Source: Longirhabdus pacifica (GTDB lineage Bacteria; Bacillota; Bacilli; Paenibacillales; DSM-105158). Taken from it: a stretch of 64,000 nt of DNA. The position numbers were made by a program, and so were the translations under genes. The notes beneath the pieces were generated by a model that had not been told where the DNA came from, searched no databases, and worked only from the letters and a program-made list of their open reading frames with translations. The DNA is taken from positions 1 to 64,000 of the forward strand of contig NZ_QXJP01000016.1 of NCBI RefSeq assembly GCF_004115085.1. Reading direction: 5' to 3'. Each line of letters opens with the position of its first letter. Position 1 is the stretch's first letter. Below, piece after piece: positions 1 through 7,324 of the stretch.

Positions 1-210
1 GCAGGTGATGCAGACACTAAATATAATATTTATAGAAAAAGAAACTACAACGGTGAGTGGGAGAAAATTGCCACAGAAATTGAAGAAACCACGTATACAG
101 ACGACGGAGTATGGATTAACAACTACTACTATTACGAAATCGAAGCAGTAAATCAATTTGGCGTTAGTGAAGAAGTTACGCCTATAGGCTTTCAACTACC
201 TATAGTGTAA
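1..210 (+). CDS. C-terminal end of a fibronectin type III protein (5' end outside window)
   Basis: An open frame enters from the left edge and stops at TAA 208-210. The 69 visible residues hold the late strands of an FN3 fold: YNIYRKR near the start, TTYTDDGV in the middle, then NNYYYYEIEAVNQFGVSEEV, the usual 'Y-Y-x-V/I-x-A-V-N' strand of Bacillus surface FN3 modules. The same signature recurs in the FN3 proteins at 44-46 kb and 53-57 kb. It lacks the charged C-terminal domain those proteins carry. Function is unknown; it is probably the last module of a secreted or surface protein. Confidence 0.75.
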   Translation, partial: AGDADTKYNIYRKRNYNGEWEKIATEIEETTYTDDGVWINNYYYYEIEAVNQFGVSEEVTPIGFQLPIV

Positions 211-271
211 CCATTAAAAATCAGTGAGTTTATGCGGTACGTATGATGACTATGACTACATGCATAACAAA

Positions 272-306
272 ACACAAGGATGTCTCGTTCATCCTTGTGT
301 TTTATT
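272..306 (+). terminator. Intrinsic terminator
   Basis: A perfect 10-bp stem (272-281 with 291-300, sequence ACACAAGGAT) closes a 9-nt loop and runs into a T-rich tract. It lies 62 nt after the stop of the FN3 protein fragment and ends its transcript. Confidence 0.8.
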
Positions 307-410
307 ATACGTCTCTATGGCTGATACGATACACTACCTTTAAAATACTTTCTAGAAAGTTCGTTGCTTCTGTCTGACCTCCTTTAATTGTTATATTTTT
401 ACTGACTGTT

Positions 411-1001
411 TCATTCATTTATTTTGACATCAAATATTTCTTTCTCCAAAGCAAAAGTAGAAACATCATCAATCGCTAATTTACGTAAGGTAGCTCTATA
501 TCCTGCTATAATTTCATGAACTAACAGTCGTTCCACTTCTATTCTTTGTATGGATGTCTGCACTTTTTTTGCCCCTATATCGCCTCTATGTTCCAAATGA
601 AGCAGCATCTCATATTGATGCATGAATATGAGCAATTGGGGTCTTGCAAGCCCTTTGTTCGCATCGTTCAAAATATTTAAAAAATCATCTCTTTTGACGA
701 TAAAAGGAGACGACAATAGTAATTCACTGTTCATTTTTTGCTGCATACTTTCCATTGTAATAATAGGCATTTCACTAAAAGAATGCTCTGGTACGATCAA
801 CGCTCTCATCATTTCTTGTTTGATGACTAAACCATACAACGGAGCATACACTTCATTCAAACGACGAATATAAATATCTCTATTTTTTTCATATTTAAAG
901 CGCTGTACCGCTACAAAGACCGAAATACCTGTGAAAATAAGCGATAATAACCCCAATGCTTTTATCGTTAAATCGATCGTATCCACCCATAATAGCGTCA
1001 T
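411..1001 (-). CDS. Hypothetical membrane-anchored protein, 196 aa
   Basis: The family was not recognised. The protein has one hydrophobic segment near the N-terminus (about residues 12-35, ALGLLSLIFTGISVFVAVQ), followed by a charged, mostly helical domain of about 160 residues without cysteine clusters or known catalytic motifs. This suggests a single-pass protein with a cytoplasmic helical domain. I chose the ATG at 1001 (MTLLWVD) rather than the in-frame GTG three codons upstream because GAGGTG (1008-1013) is correctly spaced for the ATG and overlaps the GTG. The gene stands alone between two terminators, on the strand of the yqe cluster but after its terminator. Confidence 0.6.
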   Translation of the reverse strand: MTLLWVDTIDLTIKALGLLSLIFTGISVFVAVQRFKYEKNRDIYIRRLNEVYAPLYGLVIKQEMMRALIVPEHSFSEMPIITMESMQQKMNSELLLSSPFIVKRDDFLNILNDANKGLARPQLLIFMHQYEMLLHLEHRGDIGAKKVQTSIQRIEVERLLVHEIIAGYRATLRKLAIDDVSTFALEKEIFDVKINE

Positions 1002-1104
1002 GGTACACACCTCGCGAACAGCTTAATGAAGATCATTTCATCTTTAAAAGCTAAAAAGTATACTACACTTTTAATTCAATATATTCCCCTCCATCCATTC
1101 CTAT

Positions 1105-1132
1105 GAAAACAAAAAACCGCCCCTACAGGCGG
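1105..1132 (-). terminator. Terminator of the yqe cluster
   Basis: On the minus strand a CCGCC/GGCGG stem (1117-1132) is followed by TTTTTTGTTTTC. It lies just past the stop of the yqeM-like gene. A second small hairpin (stem 1150-1156/1164-1170) precedes it. Confidence 0.75.
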
Positions 1133-1175
1133 AATAAACATCAAGTATGTAACACCTATCCATGGTGTTATGTTT

Positions 1176-1934
1176 TCATTTTACAGCAACAAAGAACAAA
1201 CGCTGCGTCTTCTCATGATAAGGTTCAAATTCAAAATCACCATAAATATGAACTTTACGAAAACCAGCAGTTAGCAACTGTTCCTTTATCCATTGTGGAT
1301 CATAACTTCGCTGCGCATGATGTTCCTCAAATCTACGAAATAGATGTTCCGATGGTTGATGTTGCTCTTTAATAAACAGAGTGAGGAAATGGTCTATTTG
1401 CTGTGATTCATCATCCCAATCACACGTCCATATATAAGCTACATCATCTTCGTCCACATAATATGGCTGATGATCAAAATATGATTTCAACTGCTGCGGA
1501 TGATGTAAATCAAAAATAAATGTACCTCCATCACGTAAGGCCGTTGCACTGTGCTGTATCATTTGCTGCACGTCATGGTCATGCAACACGTAATTCATGC
1601 TGTCACAAAACGAGATCACACTATCTACCTGTTCTTCTACTTGCCAATGCACCATATCTTGCTGCACCCACTGCAATGTTCCGGTTAAAGATTGTTGGCG
1701 TGCCTTTTCATTGGCAATGGTTAGCATCGATGATGATATATCGATTCCTGTGACCTTTAAACCGTTCTCCGCTAAAGGAATGCTGATGTTGCCCGTTCCA
1801 CAACCTAATTCCACTACCGTTTGAGGAAGACTATGCTGTGACCAAACTTGCATGGCAAAATGAACCCACTTTTCATATGGCATATCTTTCATCAAATGAT
1901 CATACACGTTGGCAAGCTGCTCATATGCTTTCAC
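1176..1934 (-). CDS. yqeM: Class I SAM-dependent methyltransferase, YqeM family
   Basis: A 252-aa methyltransferase of unknown substrate. Motif I is VVELGCGTGN (residues about 40-49), followed by the acidic TGIDIS that binds the SAM ribose. The N-terminus ANVYDHLMKDMPYEKW is typical of the YqeM family, which in Bacillus subtilis lies directly after rsfS (yqeL). Here it is the last gene of the cluster, separated from rsfS by a CvfB-like gene. The frame begins with GTG at 1934; the ribosome binding site is weak, so the start is less certain than the rest. A terminator follows closely. Confidence 0.85.
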   Translation of the reverse strand: MKAYEQLANVYDHLMKDMPYEKWVHFAMQVWSQHSLPQTVVELGCGTGNISIPLAENGLKVTGIDISSSMLTIANEKARQQSLTGTLQWVQQDMVHWQVEEQVDSVISFCDSMNYVLHDHDVQQMIQHSATALRDGGTFIFDLHHPQQLKSYFDHQPYYVDEDDVAYIWTCDWDDESQQIDHFLTLFIKEQHQPSEHLFRRFEEHHAQRSYDPQWIKEQLLTAGFRKVHIYGDFEFEPYHEKTQRLFFVAVK

Positions 1935-1973
1935 CTAATCACTACTTTCATATTGCAACATATAGGTTTAGAC

Positions 1974-2870
1974 TTACGTCGTTTCGTTGTCTTGTTCTTT
2001 GTTTTTCAAGTACGTCCAGTCGCCTTCTTGATAAATCAGATCCTCTTTCAGCAATCTGCCAATCGCACGTTTAAAAGAAGATTTGCTCACTTGGAAACGT
2101 TGTTTGATGATTTCTGCTGGTGTTGCATCTGAATAAGGCATGCCGCCGTTAGGTCTCTTCTTTAAAAAGGCTAACAGTTCATCTGCGAATTGTTCGCGTT
2201 CTACTTGTTTTAATGGTCGCATCGACACGTTGACTCTGCCATCTTCCCGCACGTGGGTCACTCTGACTTTCACTCGTTCCCCTACTCTGACTGTTCTACT
2301 ATGCTCGGTCTCGTGCAAAAATCCTAACGCACCAAATCCAAGTACTCCACCTTCGATAAGAACGAAGCTGCCTATGCGTAAAACCTTATACACTTGCGCA
2401 TCCAATTCACGGTTTTTCCAACTCTGAGGAGCATGGAAACACATGGCTTCTAACTCATATTCTCCTGCTAATTGCGCTAACATTCTCCCTTGTTTATCTC
2501 GGGATAGTTGTACGAGAACGTCATCACCAATCTGAGGTCTATGCTCCTCTAATTCTGGCAAAAACTTTTTAGGAAGTAATAAATGACGACTTAATCCCAT
2601 ATCCAAAAAAAGTCCAAATCTCGGATGACTATCTACCACTTTCAAACTTGCCACTTCCCCATACGAAAGAAGAGGTGTTTTCATGCTTGCAGATAAACGA
2701 TCCTCTGTATCATGGAGAAGAAATACTTTGATGTGATCTCCAATATCGATTGGTTCTGTTATTTCCGTTTCGTGCAGCAATACGTTGCTTTCTCCATTAC
2801 TAAGAAAGTAACCGAACACTTCTTTTTTCACTACTTCTAAAGTAGCAAACGTTCCTGCTTCATACATCAT
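1974..2870 (-). CDS. cvfB: CvfB-like S1 RNA-binding protein
   Basis: A 298-aa protein of the conserved virulence factor B / YitL family, which has tandem S1-like OB domains and a C-terminal winged helix. Visible parts are an N-terminal OB domain (AGTFATLEVVKKEVFGYFLS), a central S1 domain (GERVKVRVTHVREDGRVNVSMR) and a C-terminal winged helix (ATPAEIIKQRFQVSKSSFKRAIGRL). The family binds RNA and affects expression of stress and virulence genes in staphylococci. The ATG at 2870 overlaps the rsfS TGA as ATGA, indicating translational coupling; the longer open frame extending to 2900 is not needed. In B. subtilis this gene (yitL) is not in the yqe cluster, so its place here is a local rearrangement. 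Confidence 0.8.
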   Translation of the reverse strand: MMYEAGTFATLEVVKKEVFGYFLSNGESNVLLHETEITEPIDIGDHIKVFLLHDTEDRLSASMKTPLLSYGEVASLKVVDSHPRFGLFLDMGLSRHLLLPKKFLPELEEHRPQIGDDVLVQLSRDKQGRMLAQLAGEYELEAMCFHAPQSWKNRELDAQVYKVLRIGSFVLIEGGVLGFGALGFLHETEHSRTVRVGERVKVRVTHVREDGRVNVSMRPLKQVEREQFADELLAFLKKRPNGGMPYSDATPAEIIKQRFQVSKSSFKRAIGRLLKEDLIYQEGDWTYLKNKEQDNETT

Positions 2871-3214
2871 GTATTTTCCACTACTTTCGCATCCGACCAT
2901 AGACGTTCAATACGATAATATTCACGATCTTCACGATGAAAGACATGAACGACAACATCGCCTAAATCAATCAGCACCCATCTACCAGAATCTAAACCCT
3001 CTATTCCTTTTACGTCGACACCGCTTTTTACAGCACTTTCTTTGATCGAAGTCGCTATCGCTTGAACTTGTCTCTCAGAATTACCATGTGTGATAACAAA
3101 ATAATCAGCTACTAAGGAAATCCCTGCTAAGTCCAATGAAACAATGTCTACCCCTTTTTTGTCTTCAATACTTTTTACAACCGTCTTTAATAACTGTTCT
3201 GCATTTTTATCCAT
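2867..3214 (-). CDS. rsfS: Ribosomal silencing factor RsfS
   Basis: A 115-aa protein of normal family length. RsfS binds ribosomal protein L14 and blocks joining of the 30S and 50S subunits under starvation. The family pattern is clear: DKKGVDIVSLDL, then SLVADYFVITHGNSERQVQAI, then GLDSGRWVLIDLGDVVVHVF and a C-terminal EYYRIERLW. It sits between yqeK and the CvfB-like gene; its stop overlaps the start of the latter. B. subtilis calls it yqeL. Confidence 0.93.
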   Translation of the reverse strand: MDKNAEQLLKTVVKSIEDKKGVDIVSLDLAGISLVADYFVITHGNSERQVQAIATSIKESAVKSGVDVKGIEGLDSGRWVLIDLGDVVVHVFHREDREYYRIERLWSDAKVVENT

Positions 3215-3235
3215 GTTTTATTCCAACACGCTCCC

Positions 3236-3820
3236 TTAATTGTTTTTATATTTAGCTTCATTTAATTCATCTATAATGGCATTGCGAGAGAAAATCGTTT
3301 GCGGATAAACCTTTTTCCCTTTTTCCAATAAAAATTCAATCGTAGAATCCAAGCCAGCTAGCAACGCTTCATCTAAACTTTTCTTCGCTAACTCTCTTAT
3401 TTGTTCTACGCCCGGATAAGATCGATTGGGCTCTATATAATCTGCTACACATATCACTTTATCTAACACCGTCATCCCTACTCTGCCAGATGTATGATAT
3501 TTGATCGCATCCAATATGGCTTGATCTGTAATGCCACAAGTCTCTTCTGCAATGTATGCACCCACTGGCGCATGCCACAGTTGAAATCCGTATTGCAATA
3601 TTTCTGTTGGTGCATCCGTATGTTTGATCATGTCACGTTGCTCTTCAATAGGCATGTATTTTGCAACATCGTGTAAGATGGCTGCTATGTCTGCTTTTAC
3701 AGCATCCGCACCATATTGACTAGCCAAAATGACAGCACTATCACGAACACCTTCCGTATGCTGCCATCGTTTGCTTGGCATCTGCTTTTGTACAAATGAA
3801 ATAATCTGATCACGATTCAT
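3236..3820 (-). CDS. yqeK: HD-domain Ap4A hydrolase YqeK
   Basis: A 194-aa HD-superfamily phosphohydrolase. Family members cleave diadenosine tetraphosphate to ADP symmetrically, with iron as cofactor. Metal-binding motifs are visible: an early H (KRWQHTEGV), the HD pair in AAILHDVAKYM, HAPVGAYIAEE, and a late D in VICVADYIEPNR. It overlaps the end of nadD by 11 nt, as in other bacilli, and shares its transcript. Confidence 0.92.
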   Translation of the reverse strand: MNRDQIISFVQKQMPSKRWQHTEGVRDSAVILASQYGADAVKADIAAILHDVAKYMPIEEQRDMIKHTDAPTEILQYGFQLWHAPVGAYIAEETCGITDQAILDAIKYHTSGRVGMTVLDKVICVADYIEPNRSYPGVEQIRELAKKSLDEALLAGLDSTIEFLLEKGKKVYPQTIFSRNAIIDELNEAKYKNN

Positions 3821-4397
3821 ATATGTGATTCCCCTTCACATATTCATTTACTCCAGCATGAACATAATATTGAATGGATTGTCCTCGCTTCAGCCTCTCT
3901 CTAATGGCCGTTGATGATATATCGATACTGGGCATGGAAACCATCGTTACTTTCTTTGCTATTTCTGGTGGAAGTGCATCCCAATCTATGACCGTGCTAC
4001 TTCTCTTCACACCAACAAAAGTGACCATGTTAATTAACTTCTCTATTTCAAACCACTGAGGTAGATACATAATCATGTCTGCACCAATGATAAAATAAAA
4101 TTCGTAGGCAGGATACTGTGCTTGCAGTTGTTCCATTGTCTTTATTGTATATGACGTTTCCCTTGTCTTCAATTCTACATCACAAACACGAAAAGCAGGA
4201 TGATCAACCGTACAACATTTTACCATCTGTAAGCGCTGATTTGCTGTTGCAACGACCTGATGGTTTTTATGGGGCGGATGATACGTAGGTAAAAACCATA
4301 CTTCATCCAACTCCATTTGCTCCCAAGCACTTTGAGCTGCAATGAGATGACCTAAATGAGGTGGATCGAATGTTCCACCCATGATCCCGACTCTCAT
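3810..4397 (-). CDS. nadD: Nicotinate-nucleotide adenylyltransferase NadD
   Basis: A 195-aa enzyme forming deamido-NAD from nicotinate mononucleotide and ATP. The nucleotidyltransferase signature GGTFDPPHLGHL is at residues 7-18 and the C-terminal ISSTAIRERL motif near residue 160. Length and order (yhbY-nadD-yqeK) match B. subtilis. The start overlaps the yhbY stop by 4 nt (ATGA). Confidence 0.95.
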   Translation of the reverse strand: MRVGIMGGTFDPPHLGHLIAAQSAWEQMELDEVWFLPTYHPPHKNHQVVATANQRLQMVKCCTVDHPAFRVCDVELKTRETSYTIKTMEQLQAQYPAYEFYFIIGADMIMYLPQWFEIEKLINMVTFVGVKRSSTVIDWDALPPEIAKKVTMVSMPSIDISSTAIRERLKRGQSIQYYVHAGVNEYVKGNHIYES

Positions 4398-4696
4398 TTT
4401 CTTGGAAGTTCGATTGTTCTATTTTCTTTCTCTTCTGCTTGTTTATAGATCACAATCGTTTTTCCTATCAACTGAACTAACTGTGCATCGGAACGTTTTG
4501 CAATTTCTTCTGCTACTTCGTTACGGTCGTCCATGTTATTGTTCAAAATGGAAATTTTCATTAATTCCCTTGTTTCTATCGCTTCTTTAATATGTGTAAT
4601 CAGATGATCGTTCACTCCACCTTTACCTACTTGAAAAATAGGATCTAAGTGATGAGCAAGTGATCTCAAATATCGTTTTTGTTTTCCTGTTAACAT
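4394..4696 (-). CDS. yhbY: YhbY-family RNA-binding protein (YqeI)
   Basis: A 100-aa CRS1-YhbY (CRM) domain protein that binds pre-50S ribosomal particles. Diagnostic residues are LTGKQKRYLRSLAHHLDPIFQVGKGG, with the GKGG loop binding RNA. The ATG at 4696 was preferred over an upstream in-frame ATG at 4738 because AGAGGTAA precedes it at proper distance and the family starts at this methionine. It lies immediately after aroE and overlaps nadD, so it belongs to the same operon. Confidence 0.93.
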   Translation of the reverse strand: MLTGKQKRYLRSLAHHLDPIFQVGKGGVNDHLITHIKEAIETRELMKISILNNNMDDRNEVAEEIAKRSDAQLVQLIGKTIVIYKQAEEKENRTIELPRK

Positions 4697-4706
4697 ACTT
4701 TTACCT

Positions 4707-5570
4707 CTATTCTTTACTTCTATTTTGTAGTGATTCATATACTACTTTTCGCATTTCCTCTACCGGTGCCTGCTTTTTGGTCCAATATTCAAAAGCATAG
4801 GCTCCTTGATAAATAAACATACCTAGACCACTGTGCGTAACGCAGCCTTTGGCTTTGGCTTCCCTCAGCCATTTTGTTTCCAGTGGATTATATATAAGAT
4901 CACTAACAATAACAGGTTTTACTATTTCGTGCAAATTTATTGGTGTTTCATCAATATGAGGATACATCCCCACAGAAGTATTGTTAATGATAATATCCGC
5001 TTCGTTGATGATGTCATGCGAAACGGAATCAAGCGAAATGGCACGTGTCGGGACATCATGTATCCCATCAGCGAGCTGTTCCGCTTTTGCTAGCGTACGG
5101 TTAGCAATGACAATTTCTTTCGGTTGCTGAAGAGAAAGCGCATATACTACACCTCTCGCTGCTCCACCAGCACCTACCATGACAATGACCTTATCCTTAA
5201 TGTCCGTTCCTGTCTCTTCCATCAATGACCGTACATAACCGATGCCGTCCGTATTATAGCCGATTAGCTTGCCGTTGTCATTTACAATCGTGTTTACTGC
5301 GCCGATCGCACGTGCATCTTCATGAATGTCGTCACAGTAGGACATGACATCTACTTTGTGTGGAATCGTGACGTTTACCCCACCGAATCCTAATGCACGT
5401 ATACCTTCAATAGCTGCGCCTAATTGATCTGATTTAACTAAAGATGAGGTATAGACGCCGTTAAAACCACTAATGTTAAAAGCATGGTTCATCATGATCG
5501 GTGACATAGAGTGCTTAATGGGGTCCCCAATCACAGCAAACATGATACTGCTTGTATTCAACACATCCAT
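4707..5570 (-). CDS. aroE: Shikimate 5-dehydrogenase AroE
   Basis: A 287-aa enzyme reducing 3-dehydroshikimate to shikimate with NADPH in aromatic amino acid synthesis. Substrate-binding HSMSPIMMNHAF is near the N-terminus, catalytic lysine lies in VNVTIPHKVDV, the NADPH loop is VMVGAGGAARG and the NADP-phosphate contact follows as IANRTLAKA. It lies between yqeH and yhbY as in B. subtilis. Confidence 0.95.
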   Translation of the reverse strand: MDVLNTSSIMFAVIGDPIKHSMSPIMMNHAFNISGFNGVYTSSLVKSDQLGAAIEGIRALGFGGVNVTIPHKVDVMSYCDDIHEDARAIGAVNTIVNDNGKLIGYNTDGIGYVRSLMEETGTDIKDKVIVMVGAGGAARGVVYALSLQQPKEIVIANRTLAKAEQLADGIHDVPTRAISLDSVSHDIINEADIIINNTSVGMYPHIDETPINLHEIVKPVIVSDLIYNPLETKWLREAKAKGCVTHSGLGMFIYQGAYAFEYWTKKQAPVEEMRKVVYESLQNRSKE

Positions 5571-5594
5571 CCCCTCCTTTCTTTAACGACACAT

Positions 5595-6719
5595 TCAGAT
5601 TAATGAATTTCGTAAAATAACATGAACACCTTTTGGGGCATGAATGTTAACCGTAGCACCAGTGGAACCATTCGCTTTGATCCATCCTAATCCACTAATC
5701 ACCACGTCTTGTTTCATTCCAGCTTTAATCCTAAATTCATGCTTCACTAATGCAGGAAGTGATGCCAAATCATCTTTGGATGGAGGCGTTAACATTTTAC
5801 CTTTATGGTTGTCATACAATTCATCGGCATTTTCCAGCTTGGTACGATGAATATTAATGGCATTAGACACGTAAAACGTGAACGATTGTCTCTCACCTTC
5901 TTTAAAATCAAATCTCGCCAAACTACCTAAAAATAACGTCTGTTCACTATTTAATTGATAAATAGGTGGTTTCAACATTTTTTGTGGCAATATTTTTTGT
6001 ACGTATTTATTCTGTATCATTTCTGTTAAGCGATCGCCGTATACAATACCCGGCGTATCCACAATGACACTTCCATCATCCATAGGGATTTCCACTTTAT
6101 TTAATGTCGTTCCAGGATATTGAGAAGTTGTTAATTGCTCATCTAAATCACTGAAATTACGAATTAACCCGTTAATAAATGTAGATTTTCCTACATTTGT
6201 TGCACCGATCACGTACACATCTCTTCCATTTCTTATGGATTCTAATGTATGTACAACATTCTCCAAACCACTATCTCGTTTAGCACTGATAAGTTCAATT
6301 TTCTCAGGCTTTAAACCGTATTCTTTCGCTAATTGCTGTATCCAATTTATAATTTTATTCGGATTAGTAGATTGCGGTAGCAAATCAAATTTATTCACAA
6401 CAAAAATAAGGGGTTGATCTTGTATAAACCTACTTAGCCCCCTGATCATACTACCTTCAATATCAAATATATCTACAATATTAACGATGACACAGTCTGT
6501 TTCGCCTACATGATGCAAAATACGTAAAAATTCGTTCTCATCTAGCGTATAAGAAGTTGAAGCATCATTATAATGTTTAATACGGAAACAGCGTTGACAA
6601 ATAAGACGTTCTCTCGTTAACGCTTCTTCTGGAATGTATCCAAGTTCATGCTTCTGTTCATTCTGTAATTTTATTCCACAACCAGAACAATGTTCTGTGT
6701 CGCTCATCATTTCACTCAT
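5595..6719 (-). CDS. yqeH: Circularly permuted GTPase YqeH (30S ribosome biogenesis)
   Basis: A 374-aa GTPase needed for 30S subunit assembly. An N-terminal zinc finger is visible (CSGCGIKLQ...CQRCF). The G motifs are in permuted order: G4 VNKFDLL and G5 SAKR come before the P-loop GATNVGKSTFINGL, then G3 DTPG. The C-terminal domain binds RNA. It starts four bases inside the end of yqeG (ATGA overlap). Confidence 0.95.
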   Translation of the reverse strand: MSEMMSDTEHCSGCGIKLQNEQKHELGYIPEEALTRERLICQRCFRIKHYNDASTSYTLDENEFLRILHHVGETDCVIVNIVDIFDIEGSMIRGLSRFIQDQPLIFVVNKFDLLPQSTNPNKIINWIQQLAKEYGLKPEKIELISAKRDSGLENVVHTLESIRNGRDVYVIGATNVGKSTFINGLIRNFSDLDEQLTTSQYPGTTLNKVEIPMDDGSVIVDTPGIVYGDRLTEMIQNKYVQKILPQKMLKPPIYQLNSEQTLFLGSLARFDFKEGERQSFTFYVSNAINIHRTKLENADELYDNHKGKMLTPPSKDDLASLPALVKHEFRIKAGMKQDVVISGLGWIKANGSTGATVNIHAPKGVHVILRNSLI

Positions 6720-7234
6720 TGCGTTCCCCCCCAGCGATGTCCTTTCTTTTTCAATCTTGATTTAATAATTCTTTCTACCTTACGATTTACACGCGTCATG
6801 ACACCTTCTACATTAGAAACGGGGTTAACAAGAATCGTAAACATTCCTTGCCTATTCCCACCCAGTACGTCTGTAAGTAATTGATCCCCAACCATCATGG
6901 TCTGCTCAGGTTTAGCATCCAAGACGCTCAGCGCTTCAATGAATGCGCTTGCGATCGGTTTACGGGCTTGGTATATAAATGGAACCTGAAGTGGTTCAGC
7001 GAAAGCAGATACTCTTTTCTTTTTATTATTTGACACCACCATCACTTTAAAATGGTGGGCTTTCGCTTGTTCAAACCACTTTTCTAATTCAGGTGTTGCA
7101 TACGCTTCATTAGAGCCAACTAACGTATTATCTAAATCAACGATAATGGCGTTATATCCCTTTTTTTTAAATTCCACCAAATCAATATCATATATTGAAT
7201 TTACGATCAAAGATGGAACAAATTTGGTTAACAA
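6716..7234 (-). CDS. yqeG: HAD-superfamily phosphatase YqeG
   Basis: A 172-aa HAD-IIIA phosphatase. Motif I IVDLDNTLV has the nucleophilic Asp, motif II is VVSNNKKKR (Ser/Thr position and following residues), the motif III lysine is in ARKPIASAF and motif IV is MVGDQLLTD. Substrate is unknown; relatives act on phosphatidylglycerophosphate. It is the first gene of the cluster, preceded by a promoter-like sequence. Confidence 0.92.
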   Translation of the reverse strand: MLTKFVPSLIVNSIYDIDLVEFKKKGYNAIIVDLDNTLVGSNEAYATPELEKWFEQAKAHHFKVMVVSNNKKKRVSAFAEPLQVPFIYQARKPIASAFIEALSVLDAKPEQTMMVGDQLLTDVLGGNRQGMFTILVNPVSNVEGVMTRVNRKVERIIKSRLKKKGHRWGGTQ

Positions 7235-7276
7235 ATAACTTCACCTCATACTTGACCTGTTAAACTTTCTTGTCAA

Positions 7277-7306
7277 ACTATATCACATTGTTGCTTACTC
7301 ATGCAA
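7277..7306 (-). promoter_or_regulatory. Candidate sigma-A promoter of the yqe cluster
   Basis: On the minus strand TTGCAT (7301-7306), an 18-nt spacer and TATAGT (7277-7282) lie about 45 nt before yqeG. This is a match by eye; spacing and boxes are acceptable but not perfect. Confidence 0.4.
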
Positions 7307-7324
7307 AAGATAACAACAGATCCA

